From NCBI GenBank assembly GCA_947490345.1, contig CANLGL010000043.1:1-47130 (forward strand): a DNA stretch of 47,130 bases, in the 5' to 3' direction. The notes below the pieces were generated by a model. That model saw only the letters and a list, made by a program, of their open reading frames with translations, was not told the origin of the DNA and made no database searches. Positions 41,546 through 47,130 of the stretch are shown in pieces. The DNA is from Deltaproteobacteria bacterium. GTDB lineage: Bacteria; Myxococcota_A; UBA796; SXON01. How positions within the stretch are numbered: position 1 is the stretch's first letter; the number at the start of each line of letters is the position of its first letter. Both the position numbers and the translations under genes were made by a program.

Positions 41546-41589
41546 GGTGGACAACCCCAAGATACTGAACTCCGGAACCATGTGGATAC
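41546..41589 (-). promoter_or_regulatory. Two near-consensus DnaA boxes upstream of the ImuB-like gene
   Basis: On the minus strand, GTATCCACA (41581-41589) and TTGTCCACC (41546-41554) each match a DnaA box form at 8 of 9 positions. They lie in the 72-bp gap between the nuclease and ImuB-like genes. DnaA control is a possibility only. Confidence 0.25.
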
Positions 41590-41608
41590 CAAAAAATGGT
41601 CTGATCAA

Positions 41609-42526
41609 TCAACGACGACCACAAACTCCGCGGAAGTTGCAATAGCTGCACGCCGGCGCCCCGACAGGAAGCCCCGGGTAGTCCTCCGCGACCGCCACGT
41701 TGTGCGCGACGTCGCGAAGCCGCGAACGCATCGCCGTCGCCGACTCGGCAATGCGCGCCGCTGCCTGGTGGATCTCGGCGGCGCCCACCGGGTGGCGGCT
41801 CTCGGTGCCCAGGCGGAGGTTCACATGCATCGCAGTGATCCGGTCGTCCGGAACCCCCAACTCTTGCGTCGCGTACAAGCCATAGACGCCGAGTTGAACG
41901 GCGATGTCGGCGTCGTTGTGCGCCTCGCCAGTCTTCCAGTCCAGGATGACGACCCCGCCGCGCCCGTCTTCTACGAGGACGTCCAGCACGACGAACACAT
42001 CGACGTCACCGACGCGGAAGCGTCGCAGGTCCTCGAGCTCCTTGATTCGCGCCGGCACCGCGCACAGCCGTTGAAACAATCGATTGTCCCAGAGGCCGCG
42101 CACCTGTCGCTCGATCTCGTCGATGGCTGCGCCCCAGTCGGCCTCGCTGGGTGGCGACTCGTAGTAATGCTCGCGAAATCCCACTCGGCGAGCCGGCCGC
42201 TGCAACCACGATCCGTCCTGGCTGCCCTCGATGTCGCGCCGCGCTCCGCTGCGGGCGCCCGCCACGGCCATCTCCACCGGACCGAGCACGAACCCTTCCC
42301 GCACCTGACGCAGGGCGTGCTCGGCCACGGCGTGGACGACAGTTCCCGTCCACATCGACCGGGATGTGAGCTTTTTTTGAACGTATGCATCGCGGGCAGC
42401 ATCCGGCGCCCCCGCGTCCCACCCACCCCAACTGCCGTAGTAGGCGAACCAGTAGGCGCGAGCGCAGCCGGAGAACGCCCGCGCCCGGGAGTGCGACCAA
42501 ACAAGCTCGTTGACGAGGTCTGCCAC
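41609..42526 (-). CDS. PD-(D/E)XK nuclease with [4Fe-4S] cluster (RecB/Cas4-type)
   Basis: 305 residues from GTG 42526. Nuclease motifs: GTVVHAVAEHAL with the His (about 62-70), Asp in VFVVLDVLVE, DWK in VVILDWKTGEA (about 197-206), and QLGVYGLYA. One N-terminal cysteine (C21 in SGCARAYWF) and three C-terminal cysteines in CSYCNFRGVC (293-302) form the iron staple seen in AddB, Cas4 and Dna2. Family knowledge: these enzymes resect or trim DNA ends. There are no cas genes or helicase nearby. It is the first gene of an operon with the ImuB-like and BtpA genes, pointing to DNA repair. Confidence 0.85.
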   Translation of the reverse strand: MADLVNELVWSHSRARAFSGCARAYWFAYYGSWGGWDAGAPDAARDAYVQKKLTSRSMWTGTVVHAVAEHALRQVREGFVLGPVEMAVAGARSGARRDIEGSQDGSWLQRPARRVGFREHYYESPPSEADWGAAIDEIERQVRGLWDNRLFQRLCAVPARIKELEDLRRFRVGDVDVFVVLDVLVEDGRGGVVILDWKTGEAHNDADIAVQLGVYGLYATQELGVPDDRITAMHVNLRLGTESRHPVGAAEIHQAAARIAESATAMRSRLRDVAHNVAVAEDYPGLPVGAPACSYCNFRGVCGRR

Positions 42527-42553
42527 CGCTGCGGCCTATCCCCGAAGCGCGGC

Positions 42554-42604
42554 GCGATGCACACCAGCTTCGTTCTGACGAGACGCCCGGTCGCGGTGCA
42601 TCGC
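42554..42604. promoter_or_regulatory. 9-bp perfect inverted repeat in divergent gap
   Basis: GCGATGCAC (42554-42562) and GTGCATCGC (42596-42604) are perfect inverted repeats separated by 33 bp, between the nuclease and lipoprotein starts. This could be an operator. Confidence 0.3.
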
Positions 42605-42679
42605 CCACATGCTCCTTGGCGCCAGCCCGAGCCTAGGCTATGGTCCGGGGGGGTTGGTGCGGGCTTGCCGGGAGCCGCT

Positions 42680-43327
42680 ATGCGTTCGTCTGTTTTCGTT
42701 GCCACCGCGTTGATGTTCGGCTGCGGCGATAGTGCCATCGATCCCGCCGCCTTCGATGCCGAGGGCGCGCTGGACACCGCCGATGCGGGCGAGGTCGACT
42801 CGGACGGCGGCACCGACGACACGGCCACCGACGAGACCTTCGTGGCCGCGTGGTACACGCTGGAGGCCGACGTCGTCGTCGCGGACGGAGCCGGGAGCAC
42901 GACCGACGCCGCGGTGGAGTTGGTGGCCGTAGACGCGGAGCTGGCTGTGGACGAGCGTCCATGCTCACTGGACCTGAGCAGCCTTGCGGTCGCGCCGAGC
43001 CCGACTGACGCGGAGAATGCAGGGCTTCTGGCGTGGTGGACCGTCGGGGTACCAGGCGGCGATGACTGCGTCCCTGACGGCGTTCCAGCGACCCTCGGGT
43101 TCGGCATCGGGCAGCTCGATGTCGAGGTCCGGGCCAGGCTTGGGACCGTCGACCTCGAGGACGAAGCCGAGGATCTGTACGGCGCGTGGCTGAGCGCCGA
43201 CGACGGCGCCACTGTCTTCCCGTTCGGCTACACGACGGCCCCCGCGGACGTGAGCGATGTGGCCCTGGCAAGCGGTGCGTACGCGCTGCGGCCGCTGCTC
43301 TTGTTGGCGTTGCCCGCGCCGGAGTAA
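42680..43327 (+). CDS. Lipoprotein of unknown function
   Basis: 215 residues from ATG 42680 with GGGAG upstream. The signal (SSVFVATALMFGC) ends in a lipobox at Cys14, followed by an Asp/Thr/Gly-rich acidic linker. The remaining 165 residues form an unrecognised, acidic beta-rich domain with two or three cysteines (DERPCSLDLSSLAV, GGDDCVPDG). No motif suggests an enzyme. The stop lies 1 bp from the stop of the convergent lipoprotein gene. Confidence 0.75.
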   Translation: MRSSVFVATALMFGCGDSAIDPAAFDAEGALDTADAGEVDSDGGTDDTATDETFVAAWYTLEADVVVADGAGSTTDAAVELVAVDAELAVDERPCSLDLSSLAVAPSPTDAENAGLLAWWTVGVPGGDDCVPDGVPATLGFGIGQLDVEVRARLGTVDLEDEAEDLYGAWLSADDGATVFPFGYTTAPADVSDVALASGAYALRPLLLLALPAPE

Positions 43328-43328
43328 G

Positions 43329-43841
43329 CTAGATCTCCCAGGCGATCGCCGGCGAAAGCGTGTACGTAGCGCCGGTCGCCAGTCCGGCCGGAGGCAGCTC
43401 GCCGAGGTCGAGCGCCTCGGCGTAGACGTATCCAACATCGACGAGCCCCCCGTCGCCGAAGCCGACCGACCAACCGAAGCCCTCGCCCGGGTAGGGCTCC
43501 TCCGCGAGCAGCTCTGGAGGCACGTCCCCGATCGTATAGAGCGCGGGCCCCGAAAAGCCGGGGTCATGGTTGAGCTCGTCGGCGCAGTCCGAGTCCAGCT
43601 CGGTCACGACAAGGTCGTACGCGGCGCGACAGTCGGGGCAACCAGGGGCCGTCGTGAGCGTGCCGACCAAGGCCTGCGTCCTGGCACACAGTGGTCCCTC
43701 GTCACTGGCGTCCGGCGACCACGCGGCCGAGTGGAAGTCCCAGCTTTGGGTGCCCTCCATGCCGGTTGAAGACGGTACAATCGATGCGTGTTGCACCACC
43801 CAGACCGGGTCGTTCGAGCAGGCCACCAGGAGCGCGATCAC
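43329..43841 (-). CDS. Small Cys-containing lipoprotein of unknown function
   Basis: 170 residues from GTG 43841, which overlaps the upstream stop (GTGA); a longer in-frame ATG at 43877 would give a poorer, Gly/Pro-rich N-terminus. The short signal IALLVAC provides a lipobox. Four further cysteines occur, including a CPDCRAAYDLVV pair. The region SWDFHSAAWSP to DLVVTELDSDCADEL looks like a small beta domain. No family is recognised. Its overlap with the OB-fold lipoprotein gene suggests the two act together at the surface. Confidence 0.75.
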   Translation of the reverse strand: MIALLVACSNDPVWVVQHASIVPSSTGMEGTQSWDFHSAAWSPDASDEGPLCARTQALVGTLTTAPGCPDCRAAYDLVVTELDSDCADELNHDPGFSGPALYTIGDVPPELLAEEPYPGEGFGWSVGFGDGGLVDVGYVYAEALDLGELPPAGLATGATYTLSPAIAWEI

Positions 43842-44638
43842 CGAAGGTCCGCCGCCGTTCGGGGGCAGACCTTCCACTCCTCGTAGGAAAAGCGCAAGGG
43901 CCCAACGATGTCGAGTTCGTCGCCCGAAACGTAGGATTCGGTGTAGTCGAAGAAGTAGTCATCCAGGAGGATGCCCCAATCGGTGAGGACCTGGCCGGAC
44001 GCGTCGGGCTCCCCGGCCGGGGTGATACCCTTGAGCTCGACCAGCACCCCTTCGTAGGCCTCCCAGTCGGCGGGCGGGTTGGACAACGCGACCGACGCGG
44101 GGGTATCGCTGCCGGTGACGGCCACCGCATCCACCGCCTCGACCACCAGCTCCGTCTCGTCGTAGTACTCCTGCGCGAAGCCCAGGATGTCGACGACATC
44201 CCCTCGCTCGACGGAAATGACGACCGCCGCCGGGTACACGCGGATTCCGGACCACTCGCCGCCGCCGTCGTCCTGGACGAAAAAGCTGCCGTCAGCGGCG
44301 ATCGGCGTGGTGACCACCAGGTTGTGGAGCGCGATCTCACCGGTGAGGCCGCCCTCCTGGAGGTCACGCACCGTGATCGCGTCGGAGCCGGTATCGGTGT
44401 CGGTGTCGGTGTCGGTGTCAGAATCGGAGTCAGAATCGGAGTCGGAGTCGGAGTCGGAGTCGGAGTCGGAGTCGGAGTCGCTGTCCGTGTCCGCGTCACC
44501 CTCGATCGCATCGACGCACACGCCGTTTCGGGACTCCTGATCCGAATCGCAGGTCTGGCTGGCGCCTTCGCAAGCCAGGATGGAGCCCAGCACGGCCAAG
44601 CATGGCCAGACCAGCGGGGACAATCGCAACCGGGCCAT
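43838..44638 (-). CDS. Lipoprotein with (DS)11(DT)5 linker and OB-fold-like domain
   Basis: 266 residues from ATG 44638. The signal ends in lipobox SILAC. A short Cys-containing segment is followed by a dipeptide repeat of 11 DS and 5 DT, a flexible acidic stalk. The C-terminal 170 residues (ITVRDLQEGGLTGEIALHNL, FFVQDDGGGEWSGIRVYP, VERGDVVDILGFAQEYYDET, YEGVLVEL) resemble the OB-fold-like N-terminal domain of secreted ExeM/NucH-type nucleases, ending in a VCPRTAADL motif. The nuclease domain itself is absent, so a binding role is more likely. Upstream lies structured repeat copy 3. Confidence 0.7.
   Translation of the reverse strand: MARLRLSPLVWPCLAVLGSILACEGASQTCDSDQESRNGVCVDAIEGDADTDSDSDSDSDSDSDSDSDSDSDSDTDTDTDTDTGSDAITVRDLQEGGLTGEIALHNLVVTTPIAADGSFFVQDDGGGEWSGIRVYPAAVVISVERGDVVDILGFAQEYYDETELVVEAVDAVAVTGSDTPASVALSNPPADWEAYEGVLVELKGITPAGEPDASGQVLTDWGILLDDYFFDYTESYVSGDELDIVGPLRFSYEEWKVCPRTAADLR
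44390..44497 (-). repeat. Hexanucleotide microsatellite coding (DS)11(DT)5
   Basis: Sixteen near-perfect 6-bp units (GACTCC- or GACACC-type on the coding strand). The unit is two codons, so slippage changes stalk length without shifting frame. Confidence 0.9.
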
Positions 44639-44668
44639 TCGAACCTCGCGAGCGAGGTCTATCATGCA

Positions 44669-44766
44669 ACGGGGGAAGAGGCCTGCGGCCCCTTCCCCTA
44701 CCGTCGCCTACCCTCCGGCCTCCAAGCTACGCTTTCCGGCCTGGGGCCGTTTCATGGCCCCGTGAG
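44669..44766 (-). repeat. Structured intergenic repeat, copy 3 (shorter form, reverse orientation)
   Basis: The reverse strand carries the conserved core with GGCCGGAAAGC, a GTA triloop, GCTTGGAGGCCGGAGGG (AAGC/GCTT at 44724-44734) and the terminal stem pairing 44672-44683 with 44687-44698 (12 bp, one G-T on the minus strand, GCA loop). Stem A is replaced by GGGGCC/GGCCCC around ATGAAAC, and about 60 bp present in copy 2 are missing. It begins about 20 bp after the MFS gene stop. Confidence 0.75.
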
Positions 44767-44787
44767 CCCCGGAACGCGGCGTGGCGA

Positions 44788-46059
44788 CTACCCCGCGGCC
44801 AGCGCCCCGCCACCAACAACCTCCGCCAGGCTCTCCCGCTTCCGTGCCGCGAACCGCAAGCTTGCCGCGGCGAGGAGGCAGGCGATCGGACAGAGGAACA
44901 GAGCCTCGGCGACGCGGGCGGGGTCCTCCGCCGACCCTGCCGCTTCGGCGAGCCAGCCGAGAACCGGTGGGCCGAGGCCGTAGCCCAGGGCGTTGACACC
45001 GAGGAAGTAGAGCCCTACGGCCAGCCCGCGGTCGGCCGGCGACACCATCTCGGCGAGGTCGGCGGCGGCCGGGCCAAGCCAGACCAACGCCGCAGCAAGG
45101 AGCGGGCCCAAGCACAGGAGCGCCAGCCCAAACGTCGGCGCCGTCAGCATCCCCAACCAAAGCGGCACGCAGCAAAGGGCCGCGACCGCAGAGAACCGCA
45201 GCCGACCCCCGCTGGATCGCGCGCGCCAGCGATCGGCGAGCCGGCCGCCGAAGACCGAACCGGCGAGACCGAAGACCAGGGTGCACCCGCCAAGGGCCAT
45301 GCCCACCGTCTTGAGGTCTACCGCATACTTCGCGACGAAGAGCGAGGGAATCCACATGCTCACCGCGTTGGCCGCGAGCGCGAAGAGCGCGTAGCCAAGC
45401 GTGTGCCAGCGCAAGACCGGGTTGTTCACGATGGCCCGCCAATCGCCACGCTGCGTCACCGAATCCGCCCGGGTTGCCCGGGCTGGTTCGCGCACGGCGG
45501 CGATGAGCACCGCCGCGAGCAGAACACCGGGAAAACCAAGGATGAAGAAGGCGCCCCGCCAGCCGTACCCCTGAGCGAGGGCCCCGCCGCCGAACATCGC
45601 CAGCGCGGCGCCCACGGGGACGCCGGCCGAGTAGAGCGCGTTGGCGTTGCCCCGGCGGGCGGCCGGGAAGTAGTCGGCCAAGAGCGACAGCGCCGCAGGT
45701 CCGAGTGTGGCCTCCCCGACGCCGACCATCAGCCGGCACAAGAACAGCCCCGTGAACGAGTGCATCAGCCCGGTCAGCCCGGAAAAGACGCTCCACACCA
45801 GCAGGCCGAGCGCGATCATCCGAACGCGGGGGACCCGGTCGGCGAGGCGTCCAAAAGGAACGCCCAAGAGGGTGTAGAAAAGGACGAAGCTGGTGCTACC
45901 GAGCAGGGCCAACTGCACGTCGCCAAGCCCCAACTCCGCCTTGATCGGCCCGAAAAGAATGTATATCAGGGTGCGATCGAGGAAGTTGAACGCATACACC
46001 AAGGCGAGCAGGGACAGAGCCCCGTACGCGCCGTCGCGGGGTTGGTCGGTTGGGTTCAT
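44788..46059 (-). CDS. MFS transporter (spinster/sugar-phosphate-like)
   Basis: 423 residues, twelve predicted membrane helices. The N-terminus SLLALVYAFNFLDRTLIYIL and the loop 2-3 motif GVPFGRLADRVPRVRMIALG are typical of major facilitator proteins; CRLMVGVGEATLGPAALSLLADYFPAARRG (conserved Arg, GEA) resembles the spinster/hexuronate group, and the second-half loop repeats the motif (GSVFGGRLADRWRARSSGG). Substrate unknown. It diverges from the M20 peptidase gene with an 82-bp gap holding a plausible promoter and an inverted repeat, so the pair may be co-regulated, for example for uptake and hydrolysis of a peptide or amide. Confidence 0.85.
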   Translation of the reverse strand: MNPTDQPRDGAYGALSLLALVYAFNFLDRTLIYILFGPIKAELGLGDVQLALLGSTSFVLFYTLLGVPFGRLADRVPRVRMIALGLLVWSVFSGLTGLMHSFTGLFLCRLMVGVGEATLGPAALSLLADYFPAARRGNANALYSAGVPVGAALAMFGGGALAQGYGWRGAFFILGFPGVLLAAVLIAAVREPARATRADSVTQRGDWRAIVNNPVLRWHTLGYALFALAANAVSMWIPSLFVAKYAVDLKTVGMALGGCTLVFGLAGSVFGGRLADRWRARSSGGRLRFSAVAALCCVPLWLGMLTAPTFGLALLCLGPLLAAALVWLGPAAADLAEMVSPADRGLAVGLYFLGVNALGYGLGPPVLGWLAEAAGSAEDPARVAEALFLCPIACLLAAASLRFAARKRESLAEVVGGGALAAG

Positions 46060-46074
46060 CGCGACTCCGACCGG

Positions 46075-46103
46075 ACCTTATGGGAAATGCTGCAATGCGT
46101 CAA
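46075..46103 (-). promoter_or_regulatory. Possible promoter for the MFS gene
   Basis: Minus strand TTGACG (46098-46103), 17-bp spacer, TAAGGT (46075-46080, 3 of 6). A 7-bp inverted repeat ATGCTGC/GCAGCAT (46087-46093/46118-46124) flanks the -35 and could be an operator. Confidence 0.35.
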
Positions 46104-46141
46104 GTTTATTCTGCGTCGCAGCATCGTGCTAAGTGAGACTC

Positions 46142-47130
46142 ATGTCCACCCCCGACACCGTCGCCGCCCTGGCCCGCGAGAGCGTGCCCGCCGCCCTCGA
46201 CGCGCTCTGCACGTACCTACGAATCCCCGCCGTCTCGTGCGATCCCGGGCACGCCGACGACGTCCGGCGGCTGGCGCAAGCCGTTGCCTCAGATCTGGTG
46301 GCGCTCGGCTTTGACGACGCGGTCGCACGCGTCCTCCCGGACGCGCTGCCGTGCGTGACGGCGAGCTGGCTGAAGAAGCCCGGCGCGCCCACCATCCTCA
46401 TCTACGGCCACCTGGACCTGCAGCCGGTCAAAGGGGAGACCTGGACGTCGCCCCCGCACGAGCCTACCGTACGTGACGGTCGCCTCTACGCGCGAGGCGC
46501 CGCCGACGACATGGGCGGCTGGGTCACCCATCTGGCCGCCATCCGCGCCTGGTTCGCGGTCGCCGGCGCGCTGCCGTGCAACGTGCGGCTCGTGATCGAG
46601 GGCGAGGAGGAGATCGGGAGCCCCAACCTCGAGCGCTACATGGACGCCTTCCCGGACTGCTTCGAGGCTGACGCGATGGTGCTGACCGACTGTGAAAACC
46701 CCTCGACCGAGATTCCCGGCCTGACCGTATCGCTGCGTGGCATCCTCGAGCTGACGGTGCGATGCACAGCGTTAGAGGCCGATATCCACTCCGGACTTTG
46801 GGGCGGGATGGTACCCGATGTGTCCCTGGCGCTCGTGCAAATGATCTCGCGCCTGGTCGACAACGACGGGCGGGTCAAGGCGCCACGATCGCAGGTCCCC
46901 GAGGCGTGGTGCACCGCCGCATGGGACGTGCCGCTGACGAGGGATGTCATCCGGGAAGGCGCCCACCTATGCCCCGGCGTGGAGCCGCTGCCAGACCGCG
47001 GAAGCCCGCCGGCGGCGCACCTGTGGCGACAACCGGCCGTCACGGTGGTCGCGACCACTCTCCCCACGCTCGACATCAAGAAGAACGCGCTGCGTCGCAG
47101 CGCCGAGGCCATCCTGTCGGTGCGCGTCGC
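46142..47130 (+). CDS. M20 family dipeptidase/peptidase (3' end outside window)
   Basis: The first 329 codons are present and the frame is open to the window edge. M20 metallopeptidases use two zinc ions to cleave dipeptides or amides. Motifs: YGHLDLQPV (first His and Asp), RGAADDMGG (bridging Asp; most relatives have DDKG, here Met replaces Lys), EGEEEIGS (catalytic Glu pair) and DIHSGLWGG in the lid domain. The full family length is about 450, so about 120 residues are missing. The start ATG 46142 has no strong Shine-Dalgarno. Divergent from the MFS gene. Confidence 0.9.
   Translation, partial: MSTPDTVAALARESVPAALDALCTYLRIPAVSCDPGHADDVRRLAQAVASDLVALGFDDAVARVLPDALPCVTASWLKKPGAPTILIYGHLDLQPVKGETWTSPPHEPTVRDGRLYARGAADDMGGWVTHLAAIRAWFAVAGALPCNVRLVIEGEEEIGSPNLERYMDAFPDCFEADAMVLTDCENPSTEIPGLTVSLRGILELTVRCTALEADIHSGLWGGMVPDVSLALVQMISRLVDNDGRVKAPRSQVPEAWCTAAWDVPLTRDVIREGAHLCPGVEPLPDRGSPPAAHLWRQPAVTVVATTLPTLDIKKNALRRSAEAILSVRV

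Noticed and set aside
44390..44497. CRISPR-like array
   Set aside because: Six-bp tandem units without spacers, fully inside a coding frame.

Overview
The window is high-GC bacterial chromosome with dense gene packing. Its gene content suggests a Myxococcota-like (deltaproteobacterial) lineage: many short-signal lipoproteins whose mature N-termini are rich in Asp, Thr, Ser and Gly; MopE-type calcium/metal-binding repeats joined to FG-GAP propellers; an IPT-OmpA Pal lipoprotein; and a LysM-dprA neighbourhood. This placement is an inference from gene content. No rRNA or tRNA gene, CRISPR array, transposase or phage gene was seen.

Layout. (1) 1-7019: a LarA-type racemase, two overlapping secreted MopE-type proteins (1445-5682) and a GT-C membrane glycosyltransferase. 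(2) 7052-8622: pal and cpoB, the envelope-constriction pair, ended by a clear intrinsic terminator. (3) 8752-14253: the rimP-nusA-ylxR-infB-ylxP transcription/translation cluster, without rbfA after ylxP. (4) 14281-17005: SPOR protein, LysM protein, dprA and a small unknown protein. (5) 17231-24140: a DNA-binding protein with two HTH-like modules and an AT-hook, a BtrH-like protein, a GGDEF-EAL regulator, rmlA and rmlB (divergent), and an HEQYH (DUF4157-like) protein. (6) 24188-32608: a 974-residue protein with 8 MopE and 7 FG-GAP repeats, an E2-like acyltransferase, three surface lipoproteins (one possibly BPI/TULIP-like, one a beta-helix) and a possible glycosyltransferase. (7) 32663-36284: korA-korB 2-oxoacid:ferredoxin oxidoreductase and a HAD phosphatase. 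(8) 36297-42526: DUF309 and HEAT-repeat proteins, a 353-bp intergenic region with DnaA boxes, an unknown exported protein, and an operon of an Fe-S PD-(D/E)XK nuclease, a degenerate Y-family (ImuB-like) protein and BtpA. (9) 42680-47130: lipoproteins, an MFS transporter and a truncated M20 peptidase.

The strongest unexplained signal is an intergenic element present three times (1-145, about 17055-17223, about 44669-44766). It folds into consecutive hairpins whose arms differ between copies but stay complementary. Such compensatory change suggests selection for an RNA (or palindromic DNA) structure. All copies lie just 3' of genes, in a genome where five of seven convergent gene pairs end within 13 bp of each other or overlap.

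Second in interest is the operon at 39605-42526. Its Y-family-like protein appears to lack the catalytic acidic residues but ends in a clamp-binding-like QLSLLG, and it is preceded by a Cas4/RecB-type nuclease. It may be a variant DNA-damage-tolerance module.
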